A stretch of 64,000 nucleotides of DNA, taken from NCBI GenBank assembly GCA_963921195.1, contig OY992539.1, positions 157,107,162-157,171,161 on the forward strand, read 5' to 3'. Source of the stretch: Pegoplata infirma. Its lineage: Eukaryota; Arthropoda; Insecta; Diptera; Anthomyiidae. Positions 53,671 to 64,000 of this stretch are shown piece after piece. Every line of letters begins with the position of its first letter. The first letter of the stretch is position 1. The notes below the pieces were generated by a model. It saw nothing but the letters and a program-made list of their open reading frames with translations. It had not been told where the DNA came from and did not search any database. The position numbers were made by a program, and so were the translations under genes.

Positions 53671-56600
53671 TGTTCTACACCATTTCCAATTGTATTTTAA
53701 AAATTTCCAAATATATTTTTAAATTGTCCAAATGTATTTTAAAATTATTCAAATGAAGTTTAAAATTGTCCAAATGTATTTTAAAATTGTCCAAATGTGT
53801 GCTTAAAATTGTGCAATAGACTGGGTCGAAATCCTACAAAGTGTAGGGATCGATTGTCCTTAGTGTGGGAAAGTGGTAATGGGGTAATATAAGCATTTTA
53901 TGGAAGACAACTTTTTAATCGGTCAAAAACTCTATTAGCGCATCGGTGGTCAAAATTGAGATTTTGGTCAAAATGGCCAAATTTTCCAAAAAATTTTAAA
54001 AATATAAATTTCATTTTATTTTTTGGTACAAAAAATTTTTTTTATTGCATTTGATACCAATAACTTACGTATTAAATATTGGAATTTTATGTCATCATTA
54101 ACATATTTAAGATTCAAAAAAAATCATATTTTTGCCGCAGTTCTCAAAACCACTTTTTTTAAATTATTTTTTTTTTATTTATTAAAATTGCAAAATATTT
54201 TGATTTTATAATTCAATGTTATTAAAAATATCATAAAGACTAAAGATTTAAATTTTTGTAAAAATCCGTTCGGAAGTTTATTCTGGGGAGCGATTTCAAT
54301 TGAGCGGATTTCAAGGAAATTGGATTTTTTGCTCTTTTTTTGAGTTTTTATTTTTTGTAAACTTCATTATTGTCCAAATTGACCAATATTATGCTCATTT
54401 TGTTCCATTTGATCATGGTAACTTAGTTTTGAAAGGATAGATTTATAGGACATCTTTAACCCTAATCGGTCAGCGGCCAAATGTGTCCCGTACTGAGTTT
54501 TTTTTTGGGTTTTAACTACTGTTTTATGAAATGAAGGGTTGCAAAATCATGTTTGTGTTACGTATGGTGTTGCATGTTCTTTTATTTAATCATATTGACT
54601 TAATTCTGAAACACACATCTTTTTTTTGGACATCTTTAACCCGTATGTGCATGCAACCAAAAATGTCCCCTACCAAAATTTTCATGTTGTTCAAAAACTA
54701 AAAAAAACACACATCATAAATAGGGATGAGATTTTCATGCACTAAAAAACCGAACATATGCGCTTAAAATATGTGCGAAAAAATTCAAAATATGCACTAA
54801 AAAATCTTAAAATATGCACTAAAAAATAAAATGTGTGCAATAAAAATCTTGTTTTAATTCGAAAAACTTCTTTAAAATCAAACAAAAATAACGCCGGATT
54901 AAATAGTAACATTTTTAACTTCATGTAAGCAATATTTGTTTTAGAAATTAAGGCAATCTAAAAATTAAAAAAACAAAAATATTTTTTCTAATTTTTAAAA
55001 TAAATTTTTAAAAAAGTTTTTGAAACAAATAAATTACAATTTGTGTTTTTGCTAATTAATGCGAAAATATGCACTTAAAAGGTTTAAATATGCACAAAAT
55101 ATGCATTTAAAACCAAAATATGCAAAATATGCATTTTGACCAAAATATGCAAAAACAAATAGATGCCATTTTAACGCAAATTTCTAGAAAAAGCTATAAA
55201 ACAAATGATCTCTAAATCAAAATTTTAAGACTAGACTAAATGGGGTAAAGCTAAGTGTGAAAACTAATAGGCATTTAGTCTAGTTTTAAAATTTTAATTT
55301 AGAGATTATTTGATTTGATGAGCCGCAGAACAAAATGTACTTTTCGCAAATTTAATATTGTTGGATTAATAAGTATTATTTATTCCGTATTTTAATAATA
55401 ATAATAGAAAAAGTAAGAAATTTATTGTTAATTAAGTGTTAAGTAAAAAACTTGTTATTAACTCTAGATTTTTGCCGTGTTATAAGCGGACTAAACACAT
55501 AACTCTTAATTTTACAGACAATTTTAAAATGAAAGTACGTTTTGTTCTGCGGCTCCACATTTATGACTTTTTTTGACATTAAGAAATATATGAAATGAAT
55601 GATTGATATTAAAACAAAATTAATCCGCACGTAATCCTAATTCAATATTATCATTTTGCTTAAAAATCTGTTAGTGGGCCACTTTTGACCTATAGTTCGG
55701 AAGGGTTAACGCTATCGGCAATATCAAAATTATTTAATTATTTATTTATGACTATTTTGAATACAAAAATGTATTTTTTTTTTTTTAATTTTTGAAAAAC
55801 ATGAAAACTTTGGTAGGGGACATTTTTGGTTGCATGCACATACGGGTTAAAGATGTCCAAAAAAATTTATGTTTCAGAATTAAGTTAATATGATTAAATA
55901 AAAGAACATAAAACACAATATTCATATCAAAACAGATTTTGCAACCATTTATTTCAAAAAACCGTAGTTAAAACCTAAAAAAACTCAGTACGGGACACAT
56001 TTGGCCGCTGACCGATTAGGGTTAAAGATGTCCTATAAATCTATCGTTTCAAAAATATATTACCATGATCAAATGGAACAAGATAGAGCATAATGTTGGT
56101 CAATTTGCACAATAATGTAGTTTACAAAAATAAAAACTCAAAAAAAGAGCAAAAAATCCAATTTCCTTGAAATCCGCTCAATTGAAATCGCTCCCCAGAA
56201 TAAACTACCGAACGGATTTTTACAAAAATTTAAATCTTTAGCCTTTATGAGGTTTTTAATAACATTGAATAATAAAATCGAAATATTTTGCAATTTTAAT
56301 AAATAAAAAAAATTTAATTTAAAAAAAGTGGTTTTGAGAACTGCGCCAAAAATATGATTTTTTTTTTGTATCTTAAATAAAAATATGTTATTGATGACAT
56401 AAAATTCCAATATTTAATACGAACGTTATTAGTATCAAATACAATAAAAAAAATTTTTTTATGAAACAATAAAATGAAATTAATATTTTTAAAAATTTTT
56501 GGAAAATTTGGCCATTTTGACCAAAATCTCAATTTTGACCACCGATGCGCTAATAGAGTTTTTGACCGATTAAAAAGTTGTCTTCCATAAAATGCTTATA

Positions 56601-57045
56601 TTACCCCATTACTACTTTCCCGCACTAAGGACAATCGATCCTTACATTTTGTAGGATTTCGACCCAGTCTATTGTGCAAATGTATTTTAAAATTTTTCAA
56701 ATTAATTTTTAAATTGTCCAAATATATTTTAAAATTTTCCAAATTAATTTTAAAATTGTCCAAATTTATTTTTTGAATTGTCCAATTGTATTTTAAAATA
56801 TTTCAAATTTATTTTAAAATATTCTTTTGGACAATTTTCAAACACATTTGGACAATTTTAAAATACATTTGGACAATTTTAAAATTCATTTGGACAATTT
56901 TAAAATACATTTGCACAATTTTAAAATACATTTGGGAATTTTCAAAATACAATTGGAAATGGTGTAGTAAAAACTTAAACGTTTTTGGAAATTTTAAAAA
57001 TACAATTAGAAATGGTGTAGTAAAAACTTAAACGTTTTAGGAAAG
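53671..57045. mobile_element. Foldback-like palindrome, copy 2
   Basis: Same as 24,300-27,675 with a few homopolymer differences (for example in the A/T runs near 56,360 and 56,450). Tips carry the same 21-22-bp units. Confidence 0.75.
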
Positions 57046-57117
57046 ATCCATAATTATTTTCAAATAATTTTATACCGATAATAATTTAGGCTAAAATACA
57101 ACACTTTGGGCTAAAAT

Positions 57118-59018
57118 CAGGGTTGACAACCGAAACGAATAACGGTATCGGTAACGGTATTGGTATTACATATTTTTTATATCGGTAACGGTAAAGGTAA
57201 CGGTATTTTCGATTATTTCGGTAACGATAAACCGTTACCGAAACATCGATACCGGTACGTACCGGTATTATGAAAAAATTTACCCAAAGTGTTAAAAAGT
57301 CACAAATTTGTTAAAAACACGTAAAAAATCAAAAATGTATTTAATAAAATTTAAAAAAAATTTTAAATTAAGTGCATTTTTAACTATACTAACTATTAAT
57401 TACACTACTAAACATCGAAAATGCGACTGGGACGCGACCTTATACACTTAATAACAATAGTATTGCTGGTCAAAAATCCATTCTCCAAACTTTTCCATCA
57501 CTTCAGGTTTTAGAGAAATTTGAGGTCAAAGTTCAAAAAAATTGCCGTTTGGGGCATTTTTGGAAAGTCATAGCGGATGAACCCGATGTGATGGCGGCTT
57601 CAAAAAAAAATCGAGGGTGAAGCTCTTTAAGATTCAGAACTCATTTGGTCAGTCGCCTTAACCCTTTGGGCACCAATTGTCTTTCAATGACGTCTTATTA
57701 CCCAGTATTAAAAAAAAAATCGGGGAAAATACCTTACAATTAGTGCTCCAACGGTTAAAGCGATTGATCAAATGAGTTATACCCTATTCACACTTACAGT
57801 TTTAAACCGTTTTTAGCAATTATTTTTAGCATTTTCTGTCAATATACTGTAATAGAATAAAGAAAGTGCTAAAAATGTTGCTGCTAAAAACGATTTAAAA
57901 CTGTACGTGTGAATAGGGTATTAAACATCTTAATGAGCAATGTTTATGATTTACCGTTGACTTATATCTGCTATGAGTTGTCAAATAATTCCGAAGACGC
58001 GGTTTTTTTTTGTATCTAAAATTTCTCAAAAACCTGATGTAATGGATAAGATTGGAAACCGGATTTGTGGCCAAAAAAATAATTGCAAATCATGTGCACA
58101 AAGTGACGTTCCATTCGCATAAAAGATTTTTTTTTTCATATGATTTGAAGAAGAAAAAATGTTTTTTGGAACTAAGACATCATTGATTGACAGTTGGTGC
58201 CCTAAGTGTTAAGGCGACTGTCCAAATGAGTTCAGCATCCTTAAGAGCTATGTTTAAGATTTACCCTTGACTTATTTTGAAGTCTCTATCACATCGGGTT
58301 CATCCGTTATGAGTTATCAAAAATGGCAGGGGGAAAACAGAGCAAAACAAATTAGCAACGCAATAATTTTACAGAAATAAAACTTTCGGTTTTTTTAAAG
58401 CGGCAATTATTTTTTTTTGTTATGCCGTTTGTTTTTCAATAAAATTAAAATTTTTTTAATTTAAATTAGAGAAAAATTATAAAAAATTGACATCCAAAAA
58501 TGTTTGTAAAATTACAAAATAATAAGTTTTGAACAAAAATATTTTGAAGTTAGCAACCAGAGTCAGTAAAAGAACAAAAAAAATCTGTTATTTTTAAAAT
58601 ACAATTCAGGTCTGTCTCTTCTTTCATCTTCCTACTAAAAAATGTTTACATTACGCGGCACTTACTTTTCTTAAATTGAGAATGTAATCATTGGTTGGAC
58701 CGATTTTCACATATTCTTTGTCAAGATTTAGATAATTGCGAATGTGACATTGGTTAGGCCGATTTCCTAATTGTTTTTTGTCCATATAACAATGCGAATA
58801 GTAGAATAAAAATATTTTACTTTGTTTTTATCCGTATTTTATGACAACCGAAATAAAACCGATATAATACCGGTTAAAATCCGAATAAAGGTAATGGTTT
58901 TTTATCGGTAACGGTATTTAAATATTTTTATTTCGGTATTGGTAACGGTAACGGTAGTCAAAATTAAAGGGTTTTTAATCGGTAACGGTATTGAAAGGGT
59001 AACGGTAGCCAACACTGC
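57118..59018. mobile_element. 1.9-kb TIR element with GGTAACGGTA-rich ends, copy 2
   Basis: Counterpart of 27,748-29,649, including the inner palindrome and the 141-bp MITE. Confidence 0.65.
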
Positions 59019-59102
59019 TTTTTTCTCCAATTATTTGTAACTCATTTATATTGCATTGCACTTTGTTTAATTTTTTATACACAAACGTACAAACATAAAT
59101 AT

Positions 59103-59509
59103 TGTTATGTTCATTTTTTTTTCGATATTATTCAATTTTTTTTTCTCATTAGTAATGATCTCAATAAGAAGAGATCATAAGCTGTCATTATTTAATTTTT
59201 CCTTATAAACTAAAACCAACAAGAATATTTTATCATTCGTGGTCTAGCAATCAGACAATAAACTTTAATTTATGTTTTAAGCGGATAACCCGGTCTTTTA
59301 TTTTTCTTAAAATAATTAAACCTATAAAACAATAAAAGTGTGAACGGAATTGGACGGAAAGTCTGTTCTGAAGCCGCTTATCATAATAAAAAGGGAATAT
59401 TGACCGTCTTGGACGAATAACGTCTGGACAAGGTTGTATTACCCATAAATTATAAAAAACCCTTTCATAATTCTGCATCCTGGTACCTGGTTAACCCATC
59501 ATCCCTACA
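59103..59509 (+). repeat. Putative 5' LTR of Arc-like element, copy 2
   Basis: Counterpart of 29,735-30,141, followed by the same primer-binding site at 59,512-59,528. The left edge is equally uncertain. Confidence 0.4.
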
Positions 59510-59539
59510 AGTGGCGCCCACGAAAATCATCCTCTAAGG

Positions 59540-61622
59540 CAGCGGTTACCAACCTATGGTACGCGTACCACTAGGGGGTACGCGAAACTGCCCGAGGGGG
59601 TACGCGAAATTTTAGTTATTTTATGCGCATTTTTTTTTAATTTTGTTTATGAAAAACATTTAATTATAACACTATGCTACACCAAACAAATTCAGAGGTT
59701 TCCATATAAAAAATTGAGTTGGTTGGATTCCATGGAGTACAGAAATACTCATATTTTTTTCGATCTCTAGGCTTAGTACTTCCTAAATTCCTAAATTTAA
59801 ACTTCAAAAAAATTATAACTTTGTTGTTGTACAACGGATTTTTTAGTCTTGTGTGAAAAATATGAGTTTTAACAAAACAATAAATAAAATTGAGAATCGG
59901 TTTAAAATTGAAAAAACATACTTTTTAAAAAAATTTTAACTATCCTTTTTAATCAAAGATGATCGGAAGTCATTAAAAAAAATATTGTAAAAAACTCAAA
60001 TTCCTTGAAATCCGCGAAATTAGCTACAAAAATAAATTGAGACGGGGGCTACAAAAATAAATTGAGACCCCTACATTTTTGAATATCTAATTTTTAGGAT
60101 GTATTTAATAGATGACATGTAAAAAATTGTAGTTTTGGTAGTTTTGTTTAAGAAATTATTCAGAAATTAAAAAAAAATCGTTCAAAGTACCAACCAAAAA
60201 TATATGGTACATCTTTACACAAAACTTAGGATTACTCATTAATTTTTTGATCGATTTTTATATTTTTTGATGTTTTAGAAAGTTTATGTACCATACTTGT
60301 TTAGAAATATACAAAAATAAAATATTTTAATGACTCACGATCAACTCATAGTAAAAAGGAAGTGAACATTTTTAGAAAAGGTTTGTTTCTTCTAACTTAA
60401 AGGACCGTATCTCAGCCAATCTTACACAGATTCTCAATATTTTTGTTTTGTTTAAGAAGTAAGACTCTTATCTTTCAAACAAAATCAAAAAAATGAAAAT
60501 CTGATATAGAATAACAAAGTAATACATTTTTTAATTTCTGGGCCGCTATTCCAAAAAGTAATTAGCATAAAAAATCCCAGCAAAAATTGGCATTACTAGT
60601 AATGGGTTTTGTAATCCGAAGCAGATGTTAATAAGTAGTTACTTATTGAATGAAACACTAATTATTTTAACGAGGGCGTGAGACAAAAATAACTAGTGAA
60701 GAGTATGGAGATAAATAAGTAGTTACTGCCTCGGATTACAAATAAGGAGTAAAAACCCATTACCAATAAGAAGTAAAATAATTAGTTAATTAAAACTTTT
60801 AAAATTTATTAAGTTTTTAAGTACTTTTTAAGTTAATTGAATTGTAAAGGTTAAACACTGCAAGTGCAAGAAGATATTATTACTTAGAGGTGCTTTTATA
60901 ACATATTACTGAGAAGTAGTTACTTTTGGGCTTAAAATAATGTTAATGGTAATGGGTACTCATTATAAATAATGTACTTGGTAATGATTACTTTTCACTA
61001 CTCATTACCACGTTTTTGCTGGGATGTGACAGTGAAAATTTCCCTTTTGGTGTTCTAAATTTCACTTCCGAATATTTTTATTAGTTTTGTTTCACAAAAA
61101 ACATTTTTGGTGAAAGTAAAACGAATGCACTTTTTTCGTTATGATTTTAAGCTTTTAGTTATCCGATTAAAACTTCGTATGAATACGTAAAAAAAGGATC
61201 ACCGAATTCGATTTCAAGTGATTCGAAAAAATTCATGTGAATTGAAAAGTTGAGAAAGACAGAACAGAGGCATTTATTTAAGAATTTAAGTTTTTCAACA
61301 CATTTGCTAATAAAACAAGTACTAAGATAAGTGATCGGGAAGAGCTAACAATATTTCTGTACGCTATGGACTCCAATCCGAATTTTTGTATGAGAATCTC
61401 CTCATATTTTTTTGTTTACTTATGAAGCATAAGTGTATAAGTTTCATAAAAAAGTAAAAGTAATACAATTATTTAAACTTTACAACATAATTTGTTTTAA
61501 ATTTCTAAACACATTTATATATTTTTACATATTTTAACAAAAACAAAAAACTTGTTAGGGGGTACGCGGCTGAAAAAATTCAAAATAAGGGGTACGCGAG
61601 GCAAAAAGGTTGGTAACCGCTG
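59540..61622. mobile_element. hAT element, copy 2
   Basis: 2083 bp, with the same CTCTAAGG duplications (59,532-59,539; 61,623-61,630). It is 38 bp shorter than copy 1, mainly through the 39-bp difference in the nested MITE. Confidence 0.9.
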
Positions 61623-61999
61623 CTCTAAGGAAATCAACATTTGAACATCAACGGTATCAACATCACTGTTAAAAATTTATACACAAAATTTCTTTCCGAG
61701 ATTTGGAATTTTTAAGTGTTGTTGTTTTAACCTTCATCAATCAAAAATCAAAGGTATACGTTATCCAGCACAGTTGTTGTTGTCGTCAGTGTACTTAATT
61801 GTTGTTGTTTCGAAGGTTCATATTGTTGTTGTTAATCTGTTACTGTTGTTGTTAAAATTTTTGCGTTTTGCTTTGATCAATTTTGAAAAAATCTCACAAA
61901 TACAAACACCCACAGTGGTTTAAAGAGATTTTTAAGCAAATTTTTTAGATAGAGTTGCCAAATATATAGTATTTGTTTTGATTCTGGGGAAAACTTAAT

Positions 62000-62973
62000 A
62001 TGCGAAGAAGCCCTCGAAATACTGCATCTACGGGTAGTCCACACGGTAGTTTAACAAATACTGGTCTCCCAAGCCAAAGCAACATGCAAAGCTCTACTTC
62101 CAACACTTCTTACATTTCAAACGCTTCAGCACAAGCCCAAAATAATTTACCTGCAGCTAGCCAACCACAGGTAACTAGTTGCATAACTCTCACCGAGAGT
62201 CAGTTCAGGGAACTGATAGGTGGATTGACCATGAACCAAAATAAAAAATCTACATTTAGTACATGTTCGTCGCGATTTAATGGAGATAGAAACACAACAA
62301 ATGTAGAAGACTTTTTAGCAACCATACTGGTATATAAAAGTGCCGAAAATATCACGGACGTGAATGCTCTCACCAGCCTACCATTGCTCCTCGAAGGCTA
62401 CGCTTCAACCTGGTGGCAGGGGGTAAAAGATGAGGCCAAATCGTTTGATGATGCGGTAGCTTTGTTAAAGAAAGCATTTGCTCCTCCAAAACCGGATTGG
62501 CGAATCTTTAGCGAAATTCTTCAGGATCGTCAGAAAACCGCTGAATCTATAGATTTGTTTCTATGCCGTAAGAGAAGATTATTTGCACAACTTTCGGAGA
62601 AATTAAGTGAAAAGGTACAATGGACTATTTTAAGTCTGAGCGCCATGGACTTGCCTAAAAATTTACCTATTTTTAGGCTTGTACAACCCACCCTCAACTC
62701 AAGTGAAAAGGTTATGATAAATATGATTTTTTATCAACTAAATTCATTACTCCGGGAAAAATCTCTCGTAATACTTTTGATACCTTTCAAGAGCTATTAT
62801 CAAAAGCTCGTGAAGTTGAAATGGTAATTAAGGAAAATAACCAGGAAAGAGTAGAGCCTGCTAAGCAAGTTGAAAATCTTGAAAAAACCACCTCAAAATC
62901 CTCCTATTGCAGAAAACGTAACCACACTGTGGAAAATTGCTACAAAAAGATGAAAGCTGACAAGCATTCAATG
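62000..62973 (+). pseudogene. Arc-like gag, copy 2, truncated by insertion
   Basis: Same first frame (62,000-62,827), frame change and knuckle-like region as copy 1, with two coding substitutions noted: Met to Leu three codons before the stop of the first frame, and Glu to Lys in KKM(E/K)ADKHSM. After the Met codon ending at 62,973 it runs into a transposon. The second knuckle and the protease seen in copy 1 are displaced, possibly beyond the window. Confidence 0.65.
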
Positions 62974-64000
62974 CAGTGTTGCCACCAACAAAATCGTAAA
63001 TTACACATGGGTCATGCCAAAATTACACATGAAATCACAAATTACACATGGATCATGCCAAAATTACACATGAAATTACACATACTTTTTTAATAAGGTT
63101 TTTTTTTTAATTTTCAAAATATAACGGTTAACCAAAGTCTGGTTTTTACTGCTCAAAAAACATACGATTTATATTTTTTTTGCGAAATTTCCGTCTGGAT
63201 AATCTAAGTCAAATCAGAAGAAAATCTGAAAAACACCAAAAAAAATATATTGATTTCAGCTGAAAATCTGTTCATTTTAACCGAAAAACCTGCTGATTAA
63301 AGCAGAAAAATCTGCAGACTTGATGAAAAATCTGAACATCTTAAACGTATTGTTTAAATAAAATATTTTAAGCATAAACATAAAAGAAAATATTGCTAAA
63401 TTTTAAGGACAAAAAAAGGCAGAAAAGGTGGCTTATTTCACAGAAACAGTTTGTTGTATTTTTTCTTTTTTTTTTCAAATCGTAAATTTTTTTTTTAATA
63501 AAATTTAGAAAAATTCAAAAAACGATTTTTTCACCATTTTTTACCCATTTTTTGAACGCCTAAATGCCTGATATGGCCGAAAAGCCGAGGCACCCCAACC
63601 TAAGAATTGTCTCTTTTGTATATATTTTAAGCCCCAGGCAAATCGGTTCATAAGGGTTGAGATACTTCCCTTGTAAGTATTTTTGTAAAATTAGGAAAAT
63701 AGCAAAATAGTTGAATTTTGACAATTTTTAATCGTTAAAATTTCACGAAATAAAAAAAAAATGTGAAAAGTTTTAAAATAATTAGCTGAAATGTTCACAA
63801 AAATATTTTTATAAACTCAGCAAACAGAATCAGCAAAATAAATAAAAAACTTCTGTTATTTTTTATAACTGAATGACAGAGATTTTCGTTAAAATATCCA
63901 TTTCTGCAGAAAAATCTGCTAAAAGTTTTGTTAAAACAAATTATGAAAAAAAAATGCTCCAAAAAGTAAAAATTTCAAATTACACATGAATTACACATGC
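62974..64000. mobile_element. hAT-type element running off the window
   Basis: Begins CAGTGTTGCCACC, a classic hAT terminus, followed by repeated AATTACACATG units (62,999-63,085). The same ACACATG units reappear at 63,978-64,000, where the right terminal region seems to begin. No ORF recognised. By comparison with copy 1 the 8-bp target would be ATTCAATG (62,966-62,973). Confidence 0.7.

Larger units (their letters stand above)
52038..62973. repeat. 10.94-kb duplicated block, copy 2
   Basis: Same order and orientation as 22,667-33,643. The block starts in a different context (tandem repeat) and ends where a hAT-type element interrupts the gag at 62,973, so homology may resume beyond the window. 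Differences seen include loss of 39 bp near 60,810 and single changes such as GCAACCATTT at 55,941. Confidence 0.92.

Overview
The window looks like transposon-dense, AT-rich nuclear DNA from an insect, most probably a higher (calyptrate-like) fly. The grounds are the retrotransposon clades present, the GTCY/GACAGACGGACGG-type dispersed repeats with an ATATATACTTTATGGGGTC core, and the insect-type Ty3/Gypsy and Tc1/mariner proteins. No ordinary single-copy host gene was recognised with confidence. Almost everything that can be named is a mobile element, and many elements sit inside others.

Layout. 1-5.6 kb: a complete LOA-like non-LTR retrotransposon on the minus strand with both ORFs open and a 13-bp target-site duplication (TSD). 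5.7-6.5 kb: a long diverged inverted repeat. 7.1-11.7 kb: a degenerate Jockey/CR1-type non-LTR element on the plus strand, split by a 1.67-kb terminal-inverted-repeat (TIR) element (itself carrying a tRNA-derived SINE-like piece) and by a TTAA-flanked MITE. 11.7-16.5 kb: MITEs, a dispersed fly repeat, a deleted Tc1/mariner copy and a strong hairpin. 16.5-20.8 kb: a C2H2 zinc-finger transposase-like gene broken by at least four insertions. 20.8-22.4 kb: a TIR element and a Foldback-like element built from inverted 21-bp repeats.

22,667-33,643 and 52,038-62,973 are two nearly identical copies of one ~10.9-kb block. It contains a SAM-like/uncharacterised gene, a 3.4-kb Foldback-like palindrome, a 1.9-kb TIR element, then a putative LTR, a primer-binding site, a 2.1-kb hAT insertion and a gag gene resembling insect Arc. 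In copy 1 the gag reads on into a protease-like region. In copy 2 it is cut by a new hAT-type insertion that runs off the window, so the duplication may be longer than can be seen.

34-40 kb: a further TIR element, unrecognised coding sequence, and a Ty3/Gypsy element (35,853-40,215) with two LTRs, a 5-bp TSD, several frameshifts and an altered reverse-transcriptase active site. It landed in the 5' region of another non-LTR element whose body lies at 40.2-43.7 kb. 43.7-46.3 kb: a TIR element holding a 5'-truncated Jockey element on the minus strand. 46.3-52 kb: more dispersed fly repeats, an LTR/primer-site remnant, an hAT element with a perfect 8-bp TSD, a palindromic MITE and a degenerate tandem repeat abutting duplicated block 2.

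Functionally there is no operon-like cooperation. The only apparently intact protein-coding unit is the LOA-like element (ORF1 RNA-binding protein plus ORF2 endonuclease/RT/RNase H). All calls are from reading the sequence; family assignments rest on remembered motifs and were not checked by search.
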